A DNA stretch of 50,572 nt from Campylobacteraceae bacterium. GTDB lineage: Bacteria > Campylobacterota > Campylobacteria > Campylobacterales > Sulfurovaceae. The notes beneath the pieces were generated by a model, which was not told where the DNA came from, made no database searches, and saw nothing but the letters and a program-made list of their open reading frames with translations. The stretch covers positions 1 to 50,572 of the forward strand of contig JALVTE010000018.1 in NCBI GenBank assembly GCA_027024155.1, read 5' to 3'. A program made the translations under genes and the position numbers. Of this stretch, positions 30,691-38,202 are shown one piece after another (position 1 is the stretch's first letter; each line of letters opens with the position of its first letter).

Positions 30691-32682
30691 TTAGAAACTA
30701 TATTTAACATTTGCATAGATATATCTACCTGGATTGTTTAGTCCAAGTTTTCTCTTTGCCCCTGTTGCTAAAAGTGTTAAGTCATTATAAGTATTTGAAC
30801 TTTGATATGTCTTATCTAAAATATTATCTACTCCGAAAGTAAAGGTTAAATTAGGAGTCATAACTTTTTGGAATTTAAAGTTTGCAGTAACAAATCCTGG
30901 AAGATGCTCTTCGCCATTGTCTCCATCAAAGTCGTTCCAACTCTTTTGCCCTATGAATTCAAGACTTAATTTTGTGCTATCTGTTGGTAGATAATTTAGT
31001 GTTAATAAGCCTCTTAATGGGGTAATATCTGCTAAATCTTTATCTGTTTGATTTGGAAGAGGATGCTCTTTTTTGCCTTTAAGATAGTTTACCCCAAAAT
31101 CTATATTGAATTTATCGTTAAAGATGTAGCTTCCGCTTAATTTAATACCGTAGACTTTTGCATCGATATTTACAAATTTATTTTTTGTTAGCTGATTGTC
31201 AAAGTATATATAGTTATCTAACTTACTATAGAAAACTTTTCCTTCGATATAGCCATTTTCAAAGCTCTTTTTGAGCCCTAAATCTATTTCTGTATTTCGA
31301 GTTTGTTTAAGCGTTGGTGTACCATATAGTACTCCTTTCTTTTTAAAATAGAGTTCTCGACCATCTGGTACTCTGTGTGATACTCCAATACCTGCTAAGA
31401 GCTCTAAGCTTGGTGTAATGGTGATATTATCGTAAATATAACCGCTTATAGCATTATAGTTTGGATTGTTAAGTTTATCATCGCTAGAAATTTTTGTATT
31501 ATCGTAACGAAGAGCTGTTTCGATAGAGTGGTTACCGATTTTTCTATTGGCTTTTACAAAAAGAGCACTGTTTTTTGTGACAGCATTATTGATACTATCA
31601 CCATTTGGAATATCGTGTTTTTTATAGTAGCGCCCATCCCAAGTTCTACGGCTATAATCTGCACCGAGCTCAATTTCGGTAGAGCCAATATCGAAACTAT
31701 TTGTAATTTTTGCTCCATAAATTTTGCTATGCATATGGTTTACAACTTCGCCCATTTTTCCGTTGGAAGCATTACGATATTTGGTACTCATTGGATGGTC
31801 TACTTTAGAGTAGTAGTAGAGCATTTGAAGCTTTTTAGAGTAATCTCCTAAATTTTTAACTGTATATTTTACATTATATAGGTCGCTGTCGTCTTTAATG
31901 GCATCCATTGGCGTATTTGGATAAAGTATATTGCTACTTCTGTTAGCTGTGTAGCTAAGTGCTAACTCTTGATTTTTTGTTGGGTAAAAATAGAGTTTTG
32001 AAAGTAGAGAAAATTTATCGTATGCATCCATATTTTCATACTTTTTTTGATATAGATTCATCTTCTGTGCACCGGCTTTTTTCATTTGGGCATTGAATTT
32101 GTCGCCATTACCATCTTTGTACTGCTGGCTATTCTCTCTTGAAATTGTTAAAAGAGCTCGTACTTTATCATTACCACCTTGAATTGTAAGCGACTCTTTA
32201 TTTTGTCCAAAGCTTCCGTAATTAAAGTTTAACTCACCACTAAAGCCCTTTTGTGAAGCTTTTGTAACTGCTTTAACAATACCGCTTAATGTACCGAAAT
32301 TCTCTACATCATACGGACCTTCGATTACTTTAATTGATTTAATATTGCTTGTAACAATATGCGAAATAGGCGGGTCCATTCTGTTTGGGCATCCACCGTA
32401 TATTTTACCACCATCTATTGTTACATTTACATTATCTCGCTTCTGCCCACGCACAATAATATCGTTTGCAATACCACTTCTTCTGCTTATAACAATATCT
32501 GGGTCTTTATTGCTTAAAGCCTCTCCTAAATCTGCCGATTTTAACTCTTCTCCTCTAATATCGTTAATATCAATACTGTTTAAATGCTCAACAACATTAA
32601 CTCCTTTAAGCTCAATACTCTGTGCTTGTAGGGTTAAAACCGTAATAGCACTGATTAAAATTATTTTTCTCCTCGCAATAAT
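30691..32682 (-). CDS. TonB-dependent copper receptor (OprC/NosA type) without a canonical start codon
   Basis: The coding frame is about 663 codons. It has a signal-like start (ARRKIILISAITVLTLQAQS), a plug domain and a 22-strand-type barrel ending in Phe. DGGKIYGGCPNRMDPPISHI is the signature of the OprC/NosA copper receptor group. C98-x3-M102 and H296-P-M298 match the CxxxM and HxM copper ligand pairs described for OprC. No ATG, GTG or TTG lies in frame between the upstream stop codon and the signal peptide. AUU at 32682 or 32679, or AUA at 32664, would have to serve, or the A5 run (about 32667-32663) is a 1-nt frameshift from a TTG at 32678. The operon continues with exbB, exbD and tonB. 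Confidence 0.85.
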   Translation of the reverse strand: MIARRKIILISAITVLTLQAQSIELKGVNVVEHLNSIDINDIRGEELKSADLGEALSNKDPDIVISRRSGIANDIIVRGQKRDNVNVTIDGGKIYGGCPNRMDPPISHIVTSNIKSIKVIEGPYDVENFGTLSGIVKAVTKASQKGFSGELNFNYGSFGQNKESLTIQGGNDKVRALLTISRENSQQYKDGNGDKFNAQMKKAGAQKMNLYQKKYENMDAYDKFSLLSKLYFYPTKNQELALSYTANRSSNILYPNTPMDAIKDDSDLYNVKYTVKNLGDYSKKLQMLYYYSKVDHPMSTKYRNASNGKMGEVVNHMHSKIYGAKITNSFDIGSTEIELGADYSRRTWDGRYYKKHDIPNGDSINNAVTKNSALFVKANRKIGNHSIETALRYDNTKISSDDKLNNPNYNAISGYIYDNITITPSLELLAGIGVSHRVPDGRELYFKKKGVLYGTPTLKQTRNTEIDLGLKKSFENGYIEGKVFYSKLDNYIYFDNQLTKNKFVNIDAKVYGIKLSGSYIFNDKFNIDFGVNYLKGKKEHPLPNQTDKDLADITPLRGLLTLNYLPTDSTKLSLEFIGQKSWNDFDGDNGEEHLPGFVTANFKFQKVMTPNLTFTFGVDNILDKTYQSSNTYNDLTLLATGAKRKLGLNNPGRYIYANVKYSF

Positions 32683-32890
32683 CCTTTAAAATAGAAATGA
32701 GTAAAATTATAAAATAAGATTGTTAATTTCATATTAATAATAAAATTTAATATTAAATTTAACTTTTACTTATATATTATATATTTTAGATGGGGAATTA
32801 ATTGTTTTTTATAAATAATTTTTGCTTTAGACATAAATCAATAGATTTTATTCTATTTTTAGTATAATAGCTACAAAAAAGGAAACTTAA

Positions 32891-33634
32891 ATGGAGTTGC
32901 TTTTAATTGGTGCTGGTAATATGGGCTCAGCTATGCTTAAAGGATTTAGTGAGTTTAATGTAACTGTTGTAGAGAAGAGTGAAACTAGAGCAAAAGAGTT
33001 AAAAGAGCAGTTTAAAGGGGTAGAAGTATTAAGCGAAATACCAAATGTCTCTGGAAAAGTTGTAGTTTTGGCAGTTAAGCCACAAACTCTGCCTTTGTTA
33101 GAAGTTAGCGGAGAAGCAGAAGCGCTTGTTTCTATTTTGGCAGGAACGCCTATTGCTAAATTAAAAGAGAAGATTGATGCAAAATATTACATCCGTGCAA
33201 TGCCAAATATTGCGGCACTTAATCTGAAATCGGTTACATCTGTTGTTGGAGATGTAGAGTTTAAAGAGCAAGCTTTAGAGATTTTATCTACAATAGGTAA
33301 AGCAATTTGGTTAAATAGTGAAAAAGAGTTAGACATTGCAACAGGGCTTGGAGGCTCTGCACCTGCATGGCTTGCTATTGTAGCCGAAGCTTTAGCGGAT
33401 GGTGCTGTTAATTTAGGATTGCCTAGAGATAAAGCTCAAGAGTATTTAGGAGCACTCTTTGAAGGAGTTGGCTCAGTCTTAGAAGATACTCACCCTGCAA
33501 CTTTTAAAGATATTGTAACCTCTCCAGGTGGAACAACCGCTGCTGGATTATATACACTTGAAGAGAAAGCTGTTAGAAGTGCATTTATAAAGGCTATGGA
33601 GAGTTGTTATAGTAGAGCAAAAGATTTAAGCTAA
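32891..33634 (+). CDS. proC: Pyrroline-5-carboxylate reductase
   Basis: The 247-residue NAD(P)H enzyme makes the last step of proline synthesis. The Rossmann start is LLIGAGNMGSAMLKGF, then VVLAVKPQT, RAMPNIAA and the signature DIVTSPGGTTAAGLYTLE. It is slightly shorter than the typical 260-280 residues. AAAGGAAAC precedes the ATG. The Sel1-repeat gene follows closely. Confidence 0.95.
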   Translation: MELLLIGAGNMGSAMLKGFSEFNVTVVEKSETRAKELKEQFKGVEVLSEIPNVSGKVVVLAVKPQTLPLLEVSGEAEALVSILAGTPIAKLKEKIDAKYYIRAMPNIAALNLKSVTSVVGDVEFKEQALEILSTIGKAIWLNSEKELDIATGLGGSAPAWLAIVAEALADGAVNLGLPRDKAQEYLGALFEGVGSVLEDTHPATFKDIVTSPGGTTAAGLYTLEEKAVRSAFIKAMESCYSRAKDLS

Positions 33635-33647
33635 GTTGGAGTTTTAT

Positions 33648-34166
33648 ATGAATAAATTAGTTACACTTATGCTAATAATACCCTTATTCCTATTTGCAAA
33701 AATAGATATAGCTAAGTTAGTAAAAGAGGGTAAAGCAGGTGATAAGCAAGCTCTATATCAGCTTGGCTTTATGTATGAAAATGGTATGGAAGTTAATCAA
33801 GATTTGCAAAAGGCTAAAAGATATTATAGGCAAGCTGCTGAGTTAGGTAGTGAAGATGCCAAACTCTCGTTAGCTTTAATGGATTTAATTAATAAATTAG
33901 ATAAAAGAAAAGTTAGTCTTAGTAACAGTGTTACAGTTAAAGCTTTAAAAGGTTTGGATTATAAGCTATCAGTATCTGATTTAAAAGCTGTTGTTCAAAG
34001 AGCTAAAGATAGAGATAAAGATGCTCTTTTTACATTGGCAACAATATATGATAATGGCTATGGAGATATTAAAGCAGATAAAGAAAGAGCAATGGCTCTT
34101 TACCAAAAAGCTGCCTCTCTTGGTAGTGAAAAAGCAAAAAATATTCTACTATTAAAAGCTAAGTAA
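33648..34166 (+). CDS. Exported Sel1-repeat protein
   Basis: The 172-residue protein has a signal peptide (MNKLVTLMLIIPLFLFA) and two Sel1-like repeats, KQALYQLGFMYENGMEV...AKRYYRQAAELGSEDAKL and DALFTLATIYDNGYGD...AMALYQKAASLGSEKAKN. Such repeats form alpha-solenoids for protein contacts. I take the ATG at 33648, preceded by GGAG; an in-frame TTG at 33636 lies too close to the proC stop. The function is unknown. Confidence 0.85.
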   Translation: MNKLVTLMLIIPLFLFAKIDIAKLVKEGKAGDKQALYQLGFMYENGMEVNQDLQKAKRYYRQAAELGSEDAKLSLALMDLINKLDKRKVSLSNSVTVKALKGLDYKLSVSDLKAVVQRAKDRDKDALFTLATIYDNGYGDIKADKERAMALYQKAASLGSEKAKNILLLKAK

Positions 34167-34170
34167 GCCC

Positions 34171-34890
34171 TTAGATACAAGGGTTTACTGCTTTTGATGG
34201 GTCGTTATAAAGGTATATTTCTACACGACGGTTAAGTGCTCTTTGTGCATCTGTTTTATTTGGTACTAATGGCTTATTATAAGAGCACCCTTTTACATAA
34301 ATTCTATTACGCAAACCTTGGCTTTTTAGTAGATTTGCTACACTTTGTGCTCTGCTTAATGATAATTTTTGGTTATATTCAAAACTACCCTTGTCATCTG
34401 TGAATCCAGCTACTTGAGCTACTGTTTGTGGATATTTCTTAAGTAATGCAGCAACTTTTAAAACTTTGTTTTCTGCACTTGGTTGTAGTTGGCTAGAGTT
34501 GAATGGGAACATCATAGAGTCTCTAAACATTATCTTAACATAATCTTGCCCTTTAGATACAACAATAGTTTTATTTGGGTCAAGAGCTGCTAGTGGGTCA
34601 TTACTAACACCTGTGCCTAATGCATTAGCAATTTCATTAGCTTGTTGGTCTAAAAGATAACCAACCCCTCCACCAACTGCTGCACCTGCTAAACCACCTA
34701 TAATTGCACCATTTAATTTGTGATGTTTAGAGCTACCAGCACCAATAAATGCACCAGTTAAAGCACCTATTAGTGAACCAGTTTTTGCTCTATCGTTACT
34801 ATTATCAGGTACTAAAGTTCCTTGTGTTAATGCACATCCACTAAATAGTATTGCTACTGCTGATGATAAAGCTATAATTTTTAACTTCAT
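34171..34890 (-). CDS. OmpA-family lipoprotein with glycine-zipper domain
   Basis: The 239-residue precursor has lipobox LFSGC. A glycine-zipper segment follows (GSLIGALTGAFIGAG and GAIIGGLAGAAVGGGVGYLL). The C-terminal OmpA peptidoglycan-binding domain contains FPFNSSQLQPSAENKVL, VAGFTDDKGS, LSLSRAQSVANLL and NRRVEIYL. It probably links the outer membrane to peptidoglycan, like Pal-type or YiaD-type proteins. AAGGAG precedes the ATG. It ends 4 bp from the convergent Sel1 gene. Confidence 0.92.
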   Translation of the reverse strand: MKLKIIALSSAVAILFSGCALTQGTLVPDNSNDRAKTGSLIGALTGAFIGAGSSKHHKLNGAIIGGLAGAAVGGGVGYLLDQQANEIANALGTGVSNDPLAALDPNKTIVVSKGQDYVKIMFRDSMMFPFNSSQLQPSAENKVLKVAALLKKYPQTVAQVAGFTDDKGSFEYNQKLSLSRAQSVANLLKSQGLRNRIYVKGCSYNKPLVPNKTDAQRALNRRVEIYLYNDPSKAVNPCI

Positions 34891-34950
34891 TTTATTCTCC
34901 TTAAATAAGTCTATTTTTAATAATTATATCCAACTTTTCTAAAAATGTGA

Positions 34951-34956
34951 TATAAT
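34951..34956 (+). promoter_or_regulatory. -10 element of rnpB
   Basis: TATAAT lies 8 bp before the predicted 5' end of the RNase P RNA (TGGGTATAGC, about 34964). The spacing fits a direct sigma-70 start. Confidence 0.7.
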
Positions 34957-34963
34957 TCTGCTT

Positions 34964-35350
34964 TGGGTATAGCTGATAGTTGCCTGTTTTTTAACAGGAG
35001 GAAAGTCCGGGCTGCAGTGAGGCAGGATTCCATCTAACGGATGGCTGGGGTAACCCAAGGGCAAGTGCAACAGAGAGTAGACCGCTGAGAAGTAGGGTCA
35101 GACACGCAAAAGTTTCATTGCAATGCATTAAAACTTTTGATGTCAGACCCTACTTCTTTAGTAAGGGTGAAAGGGTGGTGTAAGAGACCACCAGTGCCTA
35201 TAGCGATATAGGTAGCTAGGTAAACCCAATCCGCAGCAAGAAGCACCAGGTAAGAGCCTCGCAATTAGCGTGCTTCGCTAGAGCTAGTTAGTAATAGCTA
35301 GAGTAGATAAATAACTATCTAATACAGAACTCGGCTTATGCTATGCCCAA
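34964..35350 (+). ncRNA. rnpB: RNase P RNA, bacterial type A
   Basis: The catalytic RNA that removes tRNA 5' leaders. The conserved parts read in order: AACAGGAGGAAAGTCCGGGC, CAACAGAGAGTAGACCGC, AGTAAGGGTGAAAGGGTGG, GGTAAACCC, and the 3' CAGAACTCGGCTTATG. The ends pair as helix P1 (GGGTATAGC with GCTATGCCC). The P12 region (about 35088-35160) is unusually long: AGAAGTAGGGTC pairs with GACCCTACTTCT, extended by GACA/TGTC and AAAAGTTT/AAACTTTT. Confidence 0.96.
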
Positions 35351-35363
35351 TTTTAAAATATAT

Positions 35364-35419
35364 AGCCAAAAGCTAAGAGCGTAGAGCAGTTTTAATATAG
35401 AGCTTTTAATTTTTGGCTT
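35364..35419. repeat. Inverted heptamer arrays downstream of rnpB
   Basis: Four 7-mers of AGC(C/T/G)NAN type (35364-35391) face three complementary 7-mers (35399-35419). They can form a hairpin 14 bp after the RNase P RNA and might contribute to its 3' end. Confidence 0.65.
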
Positions 35420-35486
35420 ACTTCCATATTTCTTGCAACTTTTAAAAAATTTGGGTATATTATATTTAAAATTTTTAGGTGAATAG

Positions 35487-36278
35487 ATGATTAAATATAT
35501 AGTAGTCTTTGTTTTAAGTACAGTGATAGCTATGGCAGATGTTCATTTTGCCAAGTTAGAGCCGTATAATACAATTAATATAAAATCTGAAGTAAATGGC
35601 AGAGTTGTTTTAGCAAGAGAAGATTTAGAAGGAAAAATTGCTAACTCTTTAATTGTTAAAATAGATGACAAATTGGATAAAACAGATTTAAAAAACTCTA
35701 AACTCTCTTTGCAACTTTTATCTAAAATGATAACACTCAATAAAGGTATGCTAGATAATCTTAAAAAAAATGTAGTAAAAAAGTATTCTTTATATAAGAA
35801 ATTGGCACCATTAGCAAGTAGTTCTGTTAGTCAAAAAGACTCTCTCTTCTCTGCGTATGTATCGGCAAAGAGTCAATATAATGCAACACAAGAGAAAGTT
35901 TTAAATTTAGAGAACCAAAAGGTAACACTAAGTCAAAAAATCGCACTTTTAGAGGATAGATTATCTAAAAAGAGTATATATATTAAAAATAAGTATATAT
36001 ATGCTTTAAATGTAAAAAAGGGCGAATTTGTTACAGTTGGTATGCCTATAGCAACTATTAGTGACATATCAAAAGCAAAGCTTACACTCTATTTAAGCAA
36101 AGATGAATTATCTAATCTTGATAGTAAAAAAATCTATATAAATGGTAATAAAACTAATTTAAAATTTAGTAAAATATGGAAAATTGCAGATAAAAAGTAT
36201 ATATCTTCTTATAGAGCAGAGATTATTTTAAAGCCAATAGATAGATTCTCTTCTCTAATAAAGGTTGAAGTAAAATGA
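35487..36278 (+). CDS. HlyD-like periplasmic adaptor protein
   Basis: The 263-residue protein has a cleavable signal (MIKYIVVFVLSTVIAMA), a barrel-sandwich half (PYNTINIKSEVNGRVVLARE), a long coiled coil (about 60-165) and the second lipoyl half (YIYALNVKKGEFVTVGMPIATI). This is the membrane-fusion/adaptor layout of RND, ABC and MacA-type pumps. No pump or outer-membrane channel gene is adjacent. Instead its stop overlaps the start of the molybdopterin enzyme by 4 nt (ATGA). The partner is unknown. Confidence 0.8.
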   Translation: MIKYIVVFVLSTVIAMADVHFAKLEPYNTINIKSEVNGRVVLAREDLEGKIANSLIVKIDDKLDKTDLKNSKLSLQLLSKMITLNKGMLDNLKKNVVKKYSLYKKLAPLASSSVSQKDSLFSAYVSAKSQYNATQEKVLNLENQKVTLSQKIALLEDRLSKKSIYIKNKYIYALNVKKGEFVTVGMPIATISDISKAKLTLYLSKDELSNLDSKKIYINGNKTNLKFSKIWKIADKKYISSYRAEIILKPIDRFSSLIKVEVK

Positions 36279-38062
36279 TACAGACAGCTTGCCCTTTAGA
36301 TTGTTTTGATGGATGTAGTGTAGTATGTGACTCTAGTTACCCAAATAAGTTAGTTGCAGGTAGTGGTGTACCATATACAAATGGTGTGTTATGTGCACAT
36401 CTGTATAAACATATGCATGAGAGCGATAGGCTTACAAAACCTATGGTAAATGGTAAAGAGGTTAGCCTAAGCGAAGCTCTCGATGCAGTTGCCAAAGCGT
36501 TAGAAGATAAACCATGGTTACTTTGGAGAGGTTCTGGAAACTTAGGTGCGATGCAGAGAGTTACTAACTTGTTAGCAAAAAGTGCAAATGGAGTTTTGAC
36601 CAAAGGAACACTTTGCGATGGTGCTGGAGATGCTGGAATTGTAGAGGGTAGGGGAGTTAATAGACTCTTGCCAATAGAGCAAGTTGCAAAGAGTGAAGTT
36701 GTAGTCTTTTGGGGTAGAAATGCTACAGTTACAAACTCTCACATAATGCCATATGTAGAGGGTAAAGAGATAGTAGTAATCGACCCTGTAAAGACAAAAC
36801 TTGCTAAGATGGCTAATTTACACTTGCAGGTAAAGCCTCGAAGTGATTTCTATTTAGCAATTTTACTATCTCGCTTTTTAATGATGGAAGCGGCAGAAGA
36901 TAGAGAATGGCTAGAGAAAAATGCAAGTGAGTACGATGAGTTTTATGAGTTTACAAGAAGTTTCAGAATTAAAGCGGTACTAGAGCATATTGGACTTAGT
37001 TTAAATGATATAGGCGATTTTTTACTGATGATTCAAAATAAAAAGGTTGTCTTTTTGGTTGGTGCAGGTTTACAGAGATTTGATATTGGCGACTCGACAC
37101 TAAGGGCAATCGACTCATTTGCAGCACTTTTAGGGCTATTTGGAAAAGAGGGTTGTGGCGTTGGTTTTTTAGCTAACTCTAAATTAGGCTTCAGTGACTG
37201 CTTTGATGTAAATGTAAAAAGAGAGCCAATAGCTACTACCCCATTTTCTAAATATAGTGCTGTAATTGTACAGGGTGGAAACCCAGCAGAGTCTATGCCT
37301 TGTAGCAATAAGGTGCAAGAAGAGCTTAGAGGGGTAGATAATTTAATCTATTTTGGGCTTTATGAGAATGAGACAAGCAAATTGGCAAATATTATAATTC
37401 CTGCAAAAAGCTTTTTGGAAAAAGATGATGTCAAGCTATCGTATGGGCATCAATATATCCAAAAGATGAATAAAGCTTACGATAGTGATGTAGGTATTAG
37501 TGAGTATGACTTTACACAAGAGATTTTAAAGAGATTAAACAAAGAGCCAATAGAGAGCTTAGAGTACTATTTAGACTTTTGGCTAAAACAGGCTGTTGAA
37601 ATTGATGGTAAATTAATAAGTCCAGCTTTTGAAGAGGTACCATATGCTAACGGTTTTGGAGAAGATGGTGGAGATGAGTTTGAATTTATAGATGATTTTT
37701 ATGATGATTTTGAAGATATAAAAGCCTTAAGAAGATTTAGAAAAAAACTTAAAGATAAAAACAAGGGTCTTTGGTTATTAACGCCAAAAACACATAAAAG
37801 TCTTAATTCTCAATTTAATAGACCAAAATCTGTTGTTAAAATTAGTCCAGATTTAGGTATAGAATCTGGAAAGTTAGTACTTGTGAAATCTTTATGGGGA
37901 GAATTAGAACTAGAAGTTGAACTTAGTAGCGATGTAAGAGATGATACTGCCGTAATATATTATGGAACAGAGGGGGTAAATAGATTAACTCCACCAATAT
38001 CAAGTTGCGAGGGAGATATGGCTTGTTATGGAGATGTTAAAATTAATATAGAAGAGATATAA
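36275..38062 (+). CDS. Molybdopterin oxidoreductase with N-terminal [4Fe-4S] site
   Basis: The 595-residue DMSO-reductase-superfamily protein has an iron-sulfur motif C6-x3-C10-x3-C14...C40 at the N terminus. VVFWGRNATVTNSH, IVVIDPVKTK, VIVQGGNPAESMP and a C-terminal molybdopterin dinucleotide-binding domain with VNRLTPP follow. It is short compared with 700-900-residue relatives and has an acidic insert (about 465-490). C114 in KGTLCDGAG may be the metal ligand, a guess. No twin-arginine signal is present, so it should be cytoplasmic. It is coupled by ATGA to the adaptor gene. The substrate is unknown. Confidence 0.85.
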   Translation: MIQTACPLDCFDGCSVVCDSSYPNKLVAGSGVPYTNGVLCAHLYKHMHESDRLTKPMVNGKEVSLSEALDAVAKALEDKPWLLWRGSGNLGAMQRVTNLLAKSANGVLTKGTLCDGAGDAGIVEGRGVNRLLPIEQVAKSEVVVFWGRNATVTNSHIMPYVEGKEIVVIDPVKTKLAKMANLHLQVKPRSDFYLAILLSRFLMMEAAEDREWLEKNASEYDEFYEFTRSFRIKAVLEHIGLSLNDIGDFLLMIQNKKVVFLVGAGLQRFDIGDSTLRAIDSFAALLGLFGKEGCGVGFLANSKLGFSDCFDVNVKREPIATTPFSKYSAVIVQGGNPAESMPCSNKVQEELRGVDNLIYFGLYENETSKLANIIIPAKSFLEKDDVKLSYGHQYIQKMNKAYDSDVGISEYDFTQEILKRLNKEPIESLEYYLDFWLKQAVEIDGKLISPAFEEVPYANGFGEDGGDEFEFIDDFYDDFEDIKALRRFRKKLKDKNKGLWLLTPKTHKSLNSQFNRPKSVVKISPDLGIESGKLVLVKSLWGELELEVELSSDVRDDTAVIYYGTEGVNRLTPPISSCEGDMACYGDVKINIEEI

Positions 38063-38202
38063 AGTTTACCTAGTAGTTTTAACCAGTTTTTGACATAAGA
38101 ATACTAAACTTTCTATGAAATATGTAAAAATGTTATAAAAAATCGACTTTTTATAAAAAAAAGGGTAATATAATATAAATATTACTTTTAAAAGGTTAAA
38201 AG

